Shown here: piece after piece, positions 23,707 through 34,211 of the stretch
Position numbering within the stretch: the stretch's first letter is position 1
How the letters are laid out: the number at the start of each line of letters is the position of its first letter
Source of the DNA: Saprospiraceae bacterium
GTDB lineage: Bacteria; Bacteroidota; Bacteroidia; Chitinophagales; Saprospiraceae
Direction: 5' to 3'
Assembly: GCA_029212405.1 (NCBI GenBank)
Contig: JARGNR010000004.1
Span: 16,993 to 80,992, forward strand
DNA: 64,000 nt
Notes under the pieces: generated by a model
What the model was told of the DNA's origin: nothing
Database searches by the model: none
The model's input: the letters and a program-made list of their open reading frames with translations, nothing else
Made by a program: the position numbers and the translations under genes

Positions 23707-25476
23707 TTGAAGCATCTTTTTTACTTAAACAAATATTTTTACAAATACAGGATCAGGCTGGGACTGGGTATCATTTTCGTTTCCTTGTCCAATTATTTTG
23801 GAGTACTTATTCCTCAACAAATAAGAATTGCATTAGACTTTGTTCAAGTAGAGATCCAAAATGTGAAATTAGGAAATGGTGTTAGTGATTCTGAATTGGG
23901 AACCCAACTGCTCATTTTTGCTGGAATTGTGGTGGGTTTTAGCATTTTGAAAGGAATCTTTATGTACTTTATGCGACAAACAATTATTGTGATGTCACGA
24001 TTGATTGAATACGATTTGAGGAAGGAGATTTTTGGTCATATGGAGATGATGGATTTAGCTTATTTTAAAAGAAATAAGACAGGTGATTTTATGTCTAGAA
24101 TTTCAGAAGATGTTTCAAAAGTAAGAATGTATGTAGGGCCCGCTACTTTATATGGTATCAACTTAGTTACCCTCTTTGCGCTTACCATTTATTCCATGTT
24201 TCAAGTAAGTGTTACCTTGTCGCTCTACACATTGATTCCATTACCTATTCTGTCTTTATCTATCTATTATGTAAGTAGTAAAATAAATTTTAGGTCTAGC
24301 CTTATACAAAAACAAATGGCTGCTTTAACTAGTGCTGCTCAAGAGGTTTATTCTGGAATACGAGTGATTAAGTCTTATGTAAAAGAAGATCAGTTTGCTA
24401 CCTATTTTGAAAAAGAAAGTGAAGAATTTAAAGCAAAGTCATTGGATTTGGCTAGAATTAATGCCTTGTTTTTCCCAGTAATGATATTATTAATAAGTGC
24501 CAGTACAGTCATTGTAATTTATGCTGGAGGGCTTGAAGTTGCAAAAGGAAATATCACGACAGGTAATATTGCTGAATTTATTATTTATGTCAATATGTTG
24601 ACGTGGCCCGTGACATCGATCGGATGGATTGCTTCCCTCATTCAGCAGGCAGAAGCTTCACAACAAAGGATAAATGAACTATTAAACGAGAAGTCTGAAC
24701 TTAATCGAGCAGGTGATCTAGTAGATTCCTTGGGAGGAGATATTCAGTTTAAAGATGTGAGTTTTGTATATCCAGATACAGGGATTGAAGCCTTAAAAAA
24801 TGTGTCTTTTCATATTAAACCAGGAGAAAAATTGGCGATTATCGGGAAGACAGCTTCTGGCAAATCCACTATTGCTGACTTAATATTGAGAATGTATGAT
24901 ACAACTCAAGGGGAGATTATTCTTGATGGAAAAAATATTAAGGAGCACAATTTGGATAATGTACGTAGAAAAATAGGATATGTACCTCAAGATGTATTCT
25001 TGTTTTCAGATTCTGTTACCAATAATATCGGTTTTGGGAGTGGTGAAATAGAGCAAGAAGAAGCAGAAAAGTATGCAGAATATGCATCTATTCATGACGA
25101 GATAAATGGATTACCAGAGGGATATCAAACGATGATGGGAGAAAGGGGAGTCACCTTATCCGGTGGTCAGAAGCAAAGAATATCTATAGCTAGAGCTTTT
25201 ATAAAAGACCCAGATATTGTGATTCTTGATGATTGTTTATCGGCTGTTGATACAGATACAGAGCAAAAAATTATGAAATATCTAAATGAAGCACTTGAAA
25301 ATAAAACGTCAATAATCATTACTCATAGAATTCATAATTTGCTATCTTTTGATAAAATTCTCGTCTTGGATGATGGTAAAATATCGGAAATGGGTACGCA
25401 CGATGAATTGATCGAAAAAGGTGGTTATTATAAAGAGATGCTTGAACAACAAAATATTGGCGAAGAAGTAGAGTAA
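23707..25476 (+). CDS. ABC exporter, fused permease and ATPase, with Asp in place of the catalytic Glu
   Basis: 589 aa from a TTG start. Six-helix exporter domain (~15-310) then a nucleotide-binding domain (~340-580): Walker A GKTASGKST, Q-loop YVPQDVFLF, signature LSGGQKQR, Walker B IVILDD, H-loop ITHRIH. The Walker B catalytic Glu is Asp (ILDDCLSAVD), as in the degenerate half of heterodimeric exporters such as YheI/BmrC or LmrC. No partner half is encoded next to it. It may work as a homodimer with slow hydrolysis or pair with a distant subunit. Likely substrate: lipid or drug-like molecule. Confidence 0.88.
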   Translation: MKHLFYLNKYFYKYRIRLGLGIIFVSLSNYFGVLIPQQIRIALDFVQVEIQNVKLGNGVSDSELGTQLLIFAGIVVGFSILKGIFMYFMRQTIIVMSRLIEYDLRKEIFGHMEMMDLAYFKRNKTGDFMSRISEDVSKVRMYVGPATLYGINLVTLFALTIYSMFQVSVTLSLYTLIPLPILSLSIYYVSSKINFRSSLIQKQMAALTSAAQEVYSGIRVIKSYVKEDQFATYFEKESEEFKAKSLDLARINALFFPVMILLISASTVIVIYAGGLEVAKGNITTGNIAEFIIYVNMLTWPVTSIGWIASLIQQAEASQQRINELLNEKSELNRAGDLVDSLGGDIQFKDVSFVYPDTGIEALKNVSFHIKPGEKLAIIGKTASGKSTIADLILRMYDTTQGEIILDGKNIKEHNLDNVRRKIGYVPQDVFLFSDSVTNNIGFGSGEIEQEEAEKYAEYASIHDEINGLPEGYQTMMGERGVTLSGGQKQRISIARAFIKDPDIVILDDCLSAVDTDTEQKIMKYLNEALENKTSIIITHRIHNLLSFDKILVLDDGKISEMGTHDELIEKGGYYKEMLEQQNIGEEVE

Positions 25477-25549
25477 TCATTGACTCAATTTGATTATTCA
25501 AGACTATTAATTTTTACCATCTTTACGCAAACTAGCACTACTAATAATT

Positions 25550-27349
25550 ATGCGGTATCTTTTAAGCATCAGTCTTATTTTTTTTATTTGTCAAGCCTGG
25601 GCACAATCGCCCTATGTTCTTCCAGGAACGCTCACAGATGAAATTGGAGACCGTTGGGATATACTTTATGATTTTGACCATTCAGTTTTTTCTAGTCAAC
25701 GTAATATTTCAAGAACAGAAATAACTGAGAGAGCGGTGAAAAGTTGGAATAATGAAGAAAATTCCAAATTGGATCAATGGGATATCAATTATATACTTAA
25801 AGATAATAATGATTTTTCGCCATTGCACATTGAGCATTTGATTGATCCAAGGACTACCAACAAAAAAGTATTTGATAGTACTGGAGTGTTTTACTATTTC
25901 GAGGGAGAGAAAAAATCCCTCACCACATTGCCAACAGGAAAAAAAGAACGCTCACTGTTTGGACATTTTTATCAAAGTGAGGCTAATTTTTTTGAAATCA
26001 ATCAAGAGGATTTTACGTTAAGGGTAAATCCAATTTTAAATTTAAGATATGGAAATGGTGTTGATGATCCATCCATTGTTTTTCAAAATACCAGAGGAAT
26101 AGAGATTAGGGGTTTGATCGATCAGAAGATTTATTTTTATTCAAATATATTAGAGAATCAGGCCCATTTTAATAATTACTTAGAAGATAGAATCGAACGT
26201 TTTCAAACCATTGGAGGGCAAGGGTTTTATAAACCCTATAAAAGTGGATTAATAGAGAACTTGCAGGGTCACGATTTCTTGAATGCACAAGCGTATTTTG
26301 GTATAAATGCTACAAAAAGTTTGGCGATTGAATTTGGTCATGGCAAGCACTTTATTGGAAATGGAATTCGCTCTCTATTACTCTCTGATTATTCGAATAA
26401 CTATTTTTATTTAAAATTTAACACACGAATTTGGAAGTTTCATTATCAGAATATTTTTGCAGAACTGGCGCCTATCTCTGCTAATTTAAATCCAGGGAAT
26501 CGATTGTTGCCAAAGAAATATATGGCCAATCACTACCTCTCCTTTAAAGCTACTGAAAATCTTGAATTTGGGATATTTGAAGCCGTAGTTTTCTCCAGAG
26601 AAGATAGATTTGAATTTCAATATTTAAATCCTGTGATTTTGTATAGGACAGTGGAGCAATTCTTGGATAGTCCGGATAATGTGTTGATTGGGTTGAATGG
26701 AAAATGGAACATCAAAAACCGATTTCAGTTGTATGGACAATTAATGTTTGATGAATTTAACCTAGGAAAAATAATAGAGAGAGAAGGATGGTGGGCAAAT
26801 AAAAATGGGATTCAGGCAGGGTTGAAATATATCAATGTAGGAGGAATAGATCATCTTGACATTCAAGTAGAATATAATAGAGTAAGACCTTTTACATATG
26901 CCCACCGGGATACTTTATCCATTGAACCAAGATTTTCTACCGCGAGCTACAGCCACCATAGTCAACCATTAGCTCATCCGCTGGGGGCGAATTTCACAGA
27001 GTTGATTTTTCATGGCAGGTACAGATTAGGTGAAAAAATATTTTTTAATGGTCGAATTGTATCCGCAAAATACGGCCAAGATCTGGGAGAAGATGATAAT
27101 GGAGGGAATATATTGCTAGTCACATCTTTACGTGCAATGGAAAATGGCCATTCAATAGGTCAAGGTGTCGAAACCAATTTATTATCTATTGGTCTAGATG
27201 TCAGTTACCAGTTGTTTCACAATGGTTTTTTTGATTTAGAATTTTTATATAGAAAAGCAGATGCTGAACTAGACGATTTAGATATCAACACTACCTTTGT
27301 AGGAGGTGGATTTAGAATGAATATTGGAAATATAATTTCTAATTATTGA
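25550..27349 (+). CDS. outer-membrane beta-barrel protein, RemB/Wzi-like
   Basis: 599 aa with a signal peptide (cleavage after QAWAQ). Rich in alternating aromatic strands typical of a barrel. The segment FGHGKHFIGNGIRSLLLSDYSNNYFYLKFNTRIWKFHYQNIFAEL resembles the capsule-assembly Wzi family and the Bacteroidota gliding protein RemB. Wzi anchors surface polysaccharide, and RemB is linked to gliding on agar. The gene is ~3.8 kb from the polysaccharide cluster, so a role in attaching that polymer is possible but unproven. Confidence 0.65.
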   Translation: MRYLLSISLIFFICQAWAQSPYVLPGTLTDEIGDRWDILYDFDHSVFSSQRNISRTEITERAVKSWNNEENSKLDQWDINYILKDNNDFSPLHIEHLIDPRTTNKKVFDSTGVFYYFEGEKKSLTTLPTGKKERSLFGHFYQSEANFFEINQEDFTLRVNPILNLRYGNGVDDPSIVFQNTRGIEIRGLIDQKIYFYSNILENQAHFNNYLEDRIERFQTIGGQGFYKPYKSGLIENLQGHDFLNAQAYFGINATKSLAIEFGHGKHFIGNGIRSLLLSDYSNNYFYLKFNTRIWKFHYQNIFAELAPISANLNPGNRLLPKKYMANHYLSFKATENLEFGIFEAVVFSREDRFEFQYLNPVILYRTVEQFLDSPDNVLIGLNGKWNIKNRFQLYGQLMFDEFNLGKIIEREGWWANKNGIQAGLKYINVGGIDHLDIQVEYNRVRPFTYAHRDTLSIEPRFSTASYSHHSQPLAHPLGANFTELIFHGRYRLGEKIFFNGRIVSAKYGQDLGEDDNGGNILLVTSLRAMENGHSIGQGVETNLLSIGLDVSYQLFHNGFFDLEFLYRKADAELDDLDINTTFVGGGFRMNIGNIISNY

Positions 27350-27372
27350 TGACATAGAAAGACAAATAATTC

Positions 27373-30300
27373 GTGCAAAAGAAGATAGAGCAAATAGTCC
27401 AAGAGCGAATCCTTTTATTAGATGGGGCCATGGGCACAATGATTCAAAGATACCAACTTGGGGAATCTGATTTTAGAGGGGATCGATTCAAAGATTTTCA
27501 TTTAGATGTAAAAGGTAATAACGACCTTTTATCGATTACACAGCCTAAGATAATCGAAGAGATTCATCGAGAATATTTGGCGGCTGGAAGCGATATCATT
27601 GAGACAAATACGTTCAGTAGTAACTCTGTTTCGATGGAAGATTATGATATGGCGGACCTTGTCTATGAATTAAATCTAGCATCTGCAACGATAGCAAAAA
27701 AAGCAGCGGAGGAATTTACGTTAAAAAATCCTGATAAGCCTAGATATGTGGCTGGTGCATTGGGTCCTACCACAAAAACGGCTTCTTTAAGCCCAGATGT
27801 AAATGACCCTTCATTTAGAGCCATTACATTTGATCAATTGGTTGCTTCTTATTACGAACAGGTTAGAGGATTGATGGATGGAAATGTTGATCTTTTATTG
27901 GTGGAAACCGTATTTGATACATTAAATTGTAAGGCGGCACTGTTTGCGATCGATACATATTTCGAAAAAACTCAACAAGAAGTACCGATCATGGTGTCGG
28001 GTACAATTACAGATGCAAGTGGTCGAACCTTAAGTGGTCAGACGGTGGAAGCTTTTTGGATTTCGATCAGTCATATGAATCTATTTTCGGTGGGATTAAA
28101 TTGTGCTTTGGGTGCCAAGGAGTTGCGGCCACACCTCAAAGATTTAGCAGCGATAGCAGATGTACATATCAGTGCTTATCCTAATGCAGGTCTCCCCAAT
28201 GAATTTGGAGAGTACGACCAGACTCCAGAAGAAATGAAAGAGTACATTCAAGATTTTGTGCATTCAGGATTTGTCAATATTGTAGGCGGATGTTGTGGGA
28301 CTACACCAGATCACATCGAAGCAATGCATTCAGCCATTGCAGGAATGAAACCTAGACAGAAAACCAACAAGAAGGATGTGTTGACTATGTATTCAGGTTT
28401 GGAGCCTTTAATTGTTCGTGAAAACTTAAACTTCATCAATGTAGGAGAACGAACCAATGTCACTGGTTCGAGAAAATTTGCCAGATTAATAAAAGAGAAA
28501 AACTACACAGAGGCACTTACCGTTGCGGTTCAACAAGTAGAAGGAGGAGCACAGATTATTGATGTGAATATGGATGAAGGGTTATTGGATTCAAAAGAAG
28601 AAATGAAATCCTTTTTGAATATGGTAATGTCTGAACCTGATATAGCTAAGCTTCCAATCATGGTGGATTCTTCAAAATGGGAGGTAATCGAAGAAGGATT
28701 GAAATGTGTACAAGGAAAATGTATCGTCAATTCGATTTCGTTAAAAGAAGGAGAGGTAGAATTTATCAAACAAGCTCAACTTGTGAGGAGGTATGGTGCT
28801 GCTGCCGTGATCATGGCATTTGATGAAGATGGACAAGCGGATACGATAGAACGCAAAGTAGAAATATGTAAACGAGCCTATAAAATATTGGTTGACAAAG
28901 TAAAAATGAAGCCAGAAGACATCATTTTTGATCCTAATATTTTTGCAGTTGCTACAGGTATTGAAGAACACAATGAGTATGCAATAAACTTCATCGAGGC
29001 CACAAGACAAATAAAAAAGGAATGCCCAGGAGCTAAAGTGAGTGGTGGGGTGAGTAATATCTCTTTTTCATTCCGTGGTAATAATGCAGTTAGAGAAGCA
29101 ATGCATACCGCTTTTTTATATCATGCTATCAAAGCAGGAATGGACATGGGAATTGTCAATGCTGGAATGATGGAAGTATATGAGGAAATTCCAAAAGACT
29201 TATTAGTCCTAGTCGAAGACGTTCTTTTTAATCGATCTGAAAACGCTACGGAGGCATTGACAACCTATGCAGAAAATGTCAGAGGTGGAGGGAAGGTGAG
29301 AACGAAGGACCTCAGTTGGAGAGAAAAAACGGTAGAAGAACGACTTTCCTATTCATTGGTAAAAGGAATAACAGAATTTATTGATCAGGATACGGAAGAA
29401 GCAAGGCTCAAGTATCCATCTCCATTGAGTGTAATAGAAGGACCATTAATGGATGGGATGAATATTGTTGGAGACTTGTTTGGAGACGGAAAGATGTTTT
29501 TACCACAGGTAGTAAAAAGTGCAAGAGTGATGAAAAAGTCTGTGGCGCATTTGACCCCATTTATAGACGCAGAAAAAGAAGGAAGTGGGGCATCAGCCAA
29601 GGGTAAAATCCTTATGGCTACAGTAAAAGGAGATGTACATGATATCGGTAAAAATATTGTTGGAGTTGTATTGGGGTGTAATAATTATGAAATTATTGAC
29701 TTAGGAGTTATGGTGCCCGCTTCAAGGATATTGGAAGAAGCAAAAAAACACAATGTTGATATTATTGGATTAAGTGGGTTGATCACTCCATCATTGGACG
29801 AGATGGTGTTTATGGCAAAAGAAATGCAACGATTGGATTTCAAAATGCCACTTTTAATAGGAGGTGCGACTACCTCAAAAACGCATACAGCGGTAAAAAT
29901 AGATATAGAATACGATGGCCCTGTTGTGCATGTCTTAGATGCTTCAAGAGCTGTTGCAGTTGCCAGTTCGTTGTTGAGTGAAGAATTAAATACAAGTAAT
30001 GATTTTATAATAGATGTAAAGCAGGGTTATAGTGCCTTAAGAGAGCAACGTAAAAAGAGAACATCAAATAAGCAATACCTTCCAATTAAAGAAGCTAGAG
30101 AAAACAAACTTCAGCTTGATTGGGAAGGGTATAATCCACCAATCCCTAGGGTTGCAGGCATGCATACATTTGACCCCATTGATATCAAAGAATTGATCCC
30201 GTATATTGATTGGACTCCTTTTTTTACGAGTTGGCAGTTGAAAGGAAAATATCCGGCTATACTTGAGGATAAGGTAGTTGGAGAGGAAGCAAAAAAGCTT

Positions 30301-31044
30301 TTGTCAGATGCGAATCAAATGCTTGATCAAATTGTGAATGAAAAGTGGCTAGAATCGAGAGCAGTGATGGGTTTGTTCAGAGCGGAGAGTGTAGGAGATG
30401 ATATCGTTGTTGACTTTTCGGGTGGAGATCTCACCTTGAGAAATTTGAGACAGCAGGTTAAAAAAGCAAAAGGGTTACCTAATATATGTTTATCAGATTT
30501 TATTGCACCTAAAGAAACACACAAGGAAGACTATATAGGTGCATTTGCAGTAACGGCAGGAATAGGAATCGAAAAACATGTCAAAGCGTTTGAAGAAAAA
30601 CACGATGATTATTCAGCGATTTTGTTGAAAGCAATAGCAGATAGACTTGCAGAAGCTGCCGCGGAATATATGCATTACAAGGTTCGCACTGAATATTGGG
30701 CCTATGCTGATGACGAGAATTTGGACAATGAGGCTATTATTTCTGAAAAATACCGAGGAATTCGTCCAGCTCCAGGATATCCAGCTTGTCCAGAGCATAC
30801 AGAAAAGGAAACACTTTGGGAGTTATTATCGGTGGAAGAGCAAATAGGAGTTAAATTGACAGAGAGCATGGCTATGTATCCTGCGGCAAGTGTAAGTGGT
30901 TGGTATTTTAGTCATCCTGAAAGCAAATATTTTGGATTGGGTCAAGTGGGAAAAGATCAGGTAGAAGATTATGCTAGGCGTAAGGGTAAGACACTTGCTG
31001 AGATGGAAAAATGGATGGCACCGAGTTTGAATTATGATGTATAA
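27373..31044 (+). CDS. metH: cobalamin-dependent methionine synthase
   Basis: 1223 aa from a GTG start, full length for MetH. Homocysteine domain with zinc ligands (GLNCALG and [10 protein letters not shown], ~240-310). Methyltetrahydrofolate (pterin) domain from ~345 ([15 protein letters not shown]). B12-binding domain with DVHDIGKN (~755) and the downstream [10 protein letters not shown]. AdoMet activation domain at the C-terminus ([12 protein letters not shown]). It methylates homocysteine with 5-methyl-THF and repairs itself with AdoMet. No upstream B12 riboswitch is visible in the short 23-bp gap to the preceding gene. Confidence 0.97.
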   Translation: MQKKIEQIVQERILLLDGAMGTMIQRYQLGESDFRGDRFKDFHLDVKGNNDLLSITQPKIIEEIHREYLAAGSDIIETNTFSSNSVSMEDYDMADLVYELNLASATIAKKAAEEFTLKNPDKPRYVAGALGPTTKTASLSPDVNDPSFRAITFDQLVASYYEQVRGLMDGNVDLLLVETVFDTLNCKAALFAIDTYFEKTQQEVPIMVSGTITDASGRTLSGQTVEAFWISISHMNLFSVGLNCALGAKELRPHLKDLAAIADVHISAYPNAGLPNEFGEYDQTPEEMKEYIQDFVHSGFVNIVGGCCGTTPDHIEAMHSAIAGMKPRQKTNKKDVLTMYSGLEPLIVRENLNFINVGERTNVTGSRKFARLIKEKNYTEALTVAVQQVEGGAQIIDVNMDEGLLDSKEEMKSFLNMVMSEPDIAKLPIMVDSSKWEVIEEGLKCVQGKCIVNSISLKEGEVEFIKQAQLVRRYGAAAVIMAFDEDGQADTIERKVEICKRAYKILVDKVKMKPEDIIFDPNIFAVATGIEEHNEYAINFIEATRQIKKECPGAKVSGGVSNISFSFRGNNAVREAMHTAFLYHAIKAGMDMGIVNAGMMEVYEEIPKDLLVLVEDVLFNRSENATEALTTYAENVRGGGKVRTKDLSWREKTVEERLSYSLVKGITEFIDQDTEEARLKYPSPLSVIEGPLMDGMNIVGDLFGDGKMFLPQVVKSARVMKKSVAHLTPFIDAEKEGSGASAKGKILMATVKGDVHDIGKNIVGVVLGCNNYEIIDLGVMVPASRILEEAKKHNVDIIGLSGLITPSLDEMVFMAKEMQRLDFKMPLLIGGATTSKTHTAVKIDIEYDGPVVHVLDASRAVAVASSLLSEELNTSNDFIIDVKQGYSALREQRKKRTSNKQYLPIKEARENKLQLDWEGYNPPIPRVAGMHTFDPIDIKELIPYIDWTPFFTSWQLKGKYPAILEDKVVGEEAKKLLSDANQMLDQIVNEKWLESRAVMGLFRAESVGDDIVVDFSGGDLTLRNLRQQVKKAKGLPNICLSDFIAPKETHKEDYIGAFAVTAGIGIEKHVKAFEEKHDDYSAILLKAIADRLAEAAAEYMHYKVRTEYWAYADDENLDNEAIISEKYRGIRPAPGYPACPEHTEKETLWELLSVEEQIGVKLTESMAMYPAASVSGWYFSHPESKYFGLGQVGKDQVEDYARRKGKTLAEMEKWMAPSLNYDV

Positions 31045-31086
31045 TTTAAGAATATTTATAGACATTGAGGAGTTAACTTTAGTATA

Positions 31087-31134
31087 TTTGTCATTTGTAA
31101 AAATTAATTAACTTTGAGTAGAATATTTACTCAA
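31087..31134 (+). promoter_or_regulatory. promoter and operator-like dyad at the head of the polysaccharide cluster
   Basis: TTTG (31087-31090), an 18-nt spacer and TAACTTTG (31109-31116) form a probable promoter. TATATTTG at 31083-31090 is an alternative -7 box. A perfect dyad TTGAGTA-N7-TACTCAA (31114-31134) overlaps the -7 box and start site, 5 nt before the HTH gene, so a repressor here would block transcription of the whole cluster. Confidence 0.5.
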
Positions 31135-31139
31135 TATGT

Positions 31140-31676
31140 ATGATTGAGACACTTATATCTTCTAAAACACGAATCAAACTACTACTCAAGTTCTTCTTGA
31201 ATTCTGAGACAACAAGTTATTTAAGAGGATTGGAAACTGAGTTTGGAGAATCCACCAACTCAATACGACTGGAACTGAATAGACTTGAAGAAGCGGGAAT
31301 GTTGAGTTCATATAGTAAAGGGAATAAGAAGATATTCAAATCTAATACCAGTCATCCTCTATATAAAGAGGTGCACAACATTTTATTAAAATATATTGGT
31401 TTCGATAAAATTATCATAGGAGTGGTAGAACGATTGGGAGATGTTCAAAAGGTCTTTGTAACTGGTGAGTTTGCAAAAGGTTTGGACAGCCAAATCATAG
31501 ATCTTGTTTTTATAGGGGATGTGAATAAACAATATCTCATTCAATTGATAGAAAAGACCGAGAAGCTAATTCATAGAAAGATCAGATACATTGTCTATAA
31601 AGAAGAAGAGGAGACATCAATAGATTGGTCCAAACTTGATTTTAAACCCTTATTACTTTGGTCGAATGAAACATAA
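31140..31676 (+). CDS. winged-helix regulator with nucleotidyltransferase-like C-terminal domain
   Basis: 178 aa. N-terminal ~75 residues are an ArsR-like winged helix (TRIKLLLKFFLN, STNSIRLELNRLEEAGML). The C-terminal half resembles an MNT-type nucleotidyltransferase fold (VQKVFVTGEFAKGLDSQIIDLVFIGD), although the catalytic GS-x-D-x-D pattern is incomplete, so it may only bind a ligand. Genes of this type commonly sit just before upxY in Bacteroidota polysaccharide loci. It overlaps the next gene, and a dyad over its own promoter suggests autoregulation. Confidence 0.75.
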   Translation: MIETLISSKTRIKLLLKFFLNSETTSYLRGLETEFGESTNSIRLELNRLEEAGMLSSYSKGNKKIFKSNTSHPLYKEVHNILLKYIGFDKIIIGVVERLGDVQKVFVTGEFAKGLDSQIIDLVFIGDVNKQYLIQLIEKTEKLIHRKIRYIVYKEEEETSIDWSKLDFKPLLLWSNET

Positions 31677-32232
31677 AGAAACTCCAATATCGACCATAAT
31701 TAATCATCTTTCTGAGAAAGAAGGGAAATGGTTTGCTGTATATACAAAGTATAAGTGTGAAAAATTTGTAGTGGAGCAACTTGCTAAAAAGGGAATTGCT
31801 GCATATGTACCTTTGATTACAAAAATTAAGCAATATGCTTCTCGGATAAAAAGAAATGAGGTTCCATTAATCAATTGCTATGTTTTTGTAAAGATTAAAA
31901 AGGATGAGTACATAAGAGTATTGGATACGCAGCATGTAAGTATGTTTATCAAGCAGCGACAAAATTTGATTTCTATTCCAGAAGAAGAGATCATTTTGCT
32001 AAAAAGAATAGTAGGAGAAATTGAAGAGGTGAATGCACTTAATGGAGATATTTATGTGGGAGATGAAGTTGAAATTATAAGTGGAAACTTGACGGGGATT
32101 AAAGGAAAGTTAGTAGAGATGGAGGGTAAAAATAGATTTGTTGTGCAATTGGCATCCATTGGGTTTCAATTAAGCATGATTATTGATAAAAATCTATTGA
32201 GATTAATTAGAAAGAGGGCTTCATTGTTATAA
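31666..32232 (+). CDS. UpxY/RfaH-like NusG-family transcription antiterminator
   Basis: 188 aa from the ATG at 31666, which overlaps the end of the HTH gene by 11 nt; the track start 30 nt upstream is less likely. The NusG N-terminal domain (~20-115: WFAVYTKYKCEKFVVEQLAKKGIAAYVPL) is followed by a KOW motif (VGDEVEIISGNLTGIKGKLVEMEGKNR). UpxY-type proteins load on RNA polymerase early in a capsule operon and let it read through the long cluster. That fits the ~32 kb of co-directional genes that follow. Confidence 0.87.
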   Translation: MKHKETPISTIINHLSEKEGKWFAVYTKYKCEKFVVEQLAKKGIAAYVPLITKIKQYASRIKRNEVPLINCYVFVKIKKDEYIRVLDTQHVSMFIKQRQNLISIPEEEIILLKRIVGEIEEVNALNGDIYVGDEVEIISGNLTGIKGKLVEMEGKNRFVVQLASIGFQLSMIIDKNLLRLIRKRASLL

Positions 32233-32263
32233 GGAGTTCCTCAAAAGGTATTCAGTTTTAGAT

Positions 32264-32279
32264 TAAGTCTTTAGACTTA
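32264..32279 (+). other. short inverted repeat after upxY
   Basis: TAAGTCT-TT-AGACTTA is a perfect 7-bp dyad in the 83-bp gap between upxY and ugd, without a T tract. It could be a pause or loading hairpin for the antiterminator, or chance. Confidence 0.3.
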
Positions 32280-32315
32280 TCAACGGCGAAGCCATATGAA
32301 AAAGGAAAAGTTATT

Positions 32316-33620
32316 ATGAGAATTACAGTGGTGGGAACAGGTTATGTAGGATTAGTTTCAGGTACCTGTTTTGCGGAGACAGGAAATCAGGTAGTTTGTG
32401 TCGATATTGATGCGAACAAAGTAAAGCGGATGAAGAATGGAGAAGTTCCGATCTATGAACCAGGCTTGGAAGTTTTATTTGAGCGAAATTCTAAACAAGG
32501 CAGACTCACGTTTACCACAGATTTGAATGAAGGAATTCAAGACGCGGAAGTTATATTTTTGGCTCTTCCAACTCCTCCAGGGGCAGATGGATCAGCCGAT
32601 TTATCTTTTGTACTGAAAGTGGCATCAGATCTTTCGACCATAATTACAGATTATAAGGTAATTGTAGATAAAAGTACGGTACCTGTGGGCACTGCTGAAA
32701 AAGTTCATGCTGCGTTATCAAAAAACCTGGATGAATCTCTTTTTGATGTTGTATCCAATCCTGAGTTTTTAAGAGAAGGTGTAGCAGTAGATGATTTTAT
32801 GAAACCGGACCGGGTAGTGATTGGGACATCATCTGAGAGAGCTCAGGATGTCATGATGCGATTGTACGAACCCTTTGTGCGGCAAGGAAACCCCATCATT
32901 TTAATGGATGAACGAAGTGCGGAAATGACCAAGTATGCCGCCAATTCATATTTGGCAACTCGGATCACATTTATGAATGAAATAGCCAACTTATGTGACA
33001 AATTGGGAGCAAATGTAGATATGGTGAGAAAAGGAATGGGAAGTGACAATAGAATTGGAAAGCGGTTTTTATTCCCAGGAGTTGGATATGGAGGAAGTTG
33101 TTTTCCAAAAGATGTTCAAGCTTTGGCCAAAAGTGCCAAGGAAGCGTCGTATGATTTCAGATTATTGAATTCGGTGATGGAAGTGAACAGAGACCAGAAA
33201 AAGATACTCTCCCAGCGTATAATTAATTACTTTAGTGGAGATGTAAAAGGGAAAACAATTGCGATTTGGGGATTGGCTTTTAAACCCAATACAGATGACA
33301 TAAGAGAAGCCCCCGCATTGACAATTATCGACGATTTGTTAGAGGCTGGTGCACATATTAAAGCCTTCGATCCTGAAGCTATGGATAATGTAGAGCAAAT
33401 TTATGGGAATAAAATTCAATTTTGTGATTCACAATATGAAGCGATAGATCAAGCAGATGCTCTAGCAGTGGTTACAGAGTGGCAAGTGTTCAGAACACCA
33501 GATTATGATAAAATAAAATCTCTTTTAATTAATCCTGCGGTATTTGACGGAAGAAATGTTTATGATGTTTCTCGAATGAGAAAAATGGGTTTTTATTATG
33601 AAAGCATTGGTCGTCCATAA
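32316..33620 (+). CDS. ugd: UDP-glucose 6-dehydrogenase
   Basis: 434 aa. Rossmann motif VVGTGYVGLVSGTCFAE at the N-terminus, EPGLEVLF, the conserved LPTPPG.DGSADL loop, and active-site GYGGSCFPKD (Cys ~258). It oxidises UDP-glucose to UDP-glucuronate, the substrate for the UXS-type decarboxylase at 41650. Its stop overlaps the cysC start (TAATG), so they are coupled. Confidence 0.95.
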   Translation: MRITVVGTGYVGLVSGTCFAETGNQVVCVDIDANKVKRMKNGEVPIYEPGLEVLFERNSKQGRLTFTTDLNEGIQDAEVIFLALPTPPGADGSADLSFVLKVASDLSTIITDYKVIVDKSTVPVGTAEKVHAALSKNLDESLFDVVSNPEFLREGVAVDDFMKPDRVVIGTSSERAQDVMMRLYEPFVRQGNPIILMDERSAEMTKYAANSYLATRITFMNEIANLCDKLGANVDMVRKGMGSDNRIGKRFLFPGVGYGGSCFPKDVQALAKSAKEASYDFRLLNSVMEVNRDQKKILSQRIINYFSGDVKGKTIAIWGLAFKPNTDDIREAPALTIIDDLLEAGAHIKAFDPEAMDNVEQIYGNKIQFCDSQYEAIDQADALAVVTEWQVFRTPDYDKIKSLLINPAVFDGRNVYDVSRMRKMGFYYESIGRP

Positions 33621-34201
33621 TGAGTGAGCATAATATTCATCCTATTTTTGATCGATTGGTGTCCAGAGATGAGCAACAACGTCTATTGAACCAAAAAAGT
33701 AAAGTGTTTTGGTTTACAGGATTATCGGGTTCTGGAAAAAGTACAATTGCTGAAGCTTTTGAAAGAGCATTGTACAACCAAGGCTATTTTGTAAAAGTAT
33801 TGGATGGGGATAATATACGATCTGGATTAAACAATAATCTTGGATTTTCTATTGAAGATCGGACAGAAAATATTCGGCGGATTGCCGAAGTTGCCAAACT
33901 GTTTCTTGATTCAGGAGTTATTGTATTGTGTTCTTTTGTTAGTCCTACCCAGCAAATCCGTGAACTCGCCCAAAGCATTATAGGTGAAAAGGATTTTATC
34001 GAGGTTTTTGTAGATACTCCTTTGGAAGTTTGTGAAAAAAGAGATGTAAAGGGGCTGTATAAAAAAGCGAGAGCAGGCCAAATTAAAGGTTTTACAGGAA
34101 TAGATAGTCCTTTTGAGGCCCCTATTTATCCAACATTGACATTAAGTACGATTGAATTGTCCCCTTTGGACTGTGTAAATAAATTATTAGAATTAATCTA
34201 G
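33620..34201 (+). CDS. cysC: adenylylsulfate kinase
   Basis: 193 aa. P-loop FTGLSGSGKST (~30-40), LDGDNIRSGLNNNLGFS and the Walker-B-like region before the FVDTPLEVCEKRDVKGLYKKARAG lid, all typical of APS kinase. It phosphorylates APS to PAPS, the sulfate donor for sulfotransferases. It is followed by cysD and cysN, so the complete PAPS route sits inside a polysaccharide cluster, pointing to sulfation of the polymer rather than cysteine synthesis. No PAPS reductase is nearby. Confidence 0.94.
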   Translation: MSEHNIHPIFDRLVSRDEQQRLLNQKSKVFWFTGLSGSGKSTIAEAFERALYNQGYFVKVLDGDNIRSGLNNNLGFSIEDRTENIRRIAEVAKLFLDSGVIVLCSFVSPTQQIRELAQSIIGEKDFIEVFVDTPLEVCEKRDVKGLYKKARAGQIKGFTGIDSPFEAPIYPTLTLSTIELSPLDCVNKLLELI

Positions 34202-34211
34202 AATAAGTTTG

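Noticed and set aside
27350-27372. Cobalamin or SAM riboswitch before metH
   Set aside because: The gap is only 23 bp, so no riboswitch can fit.
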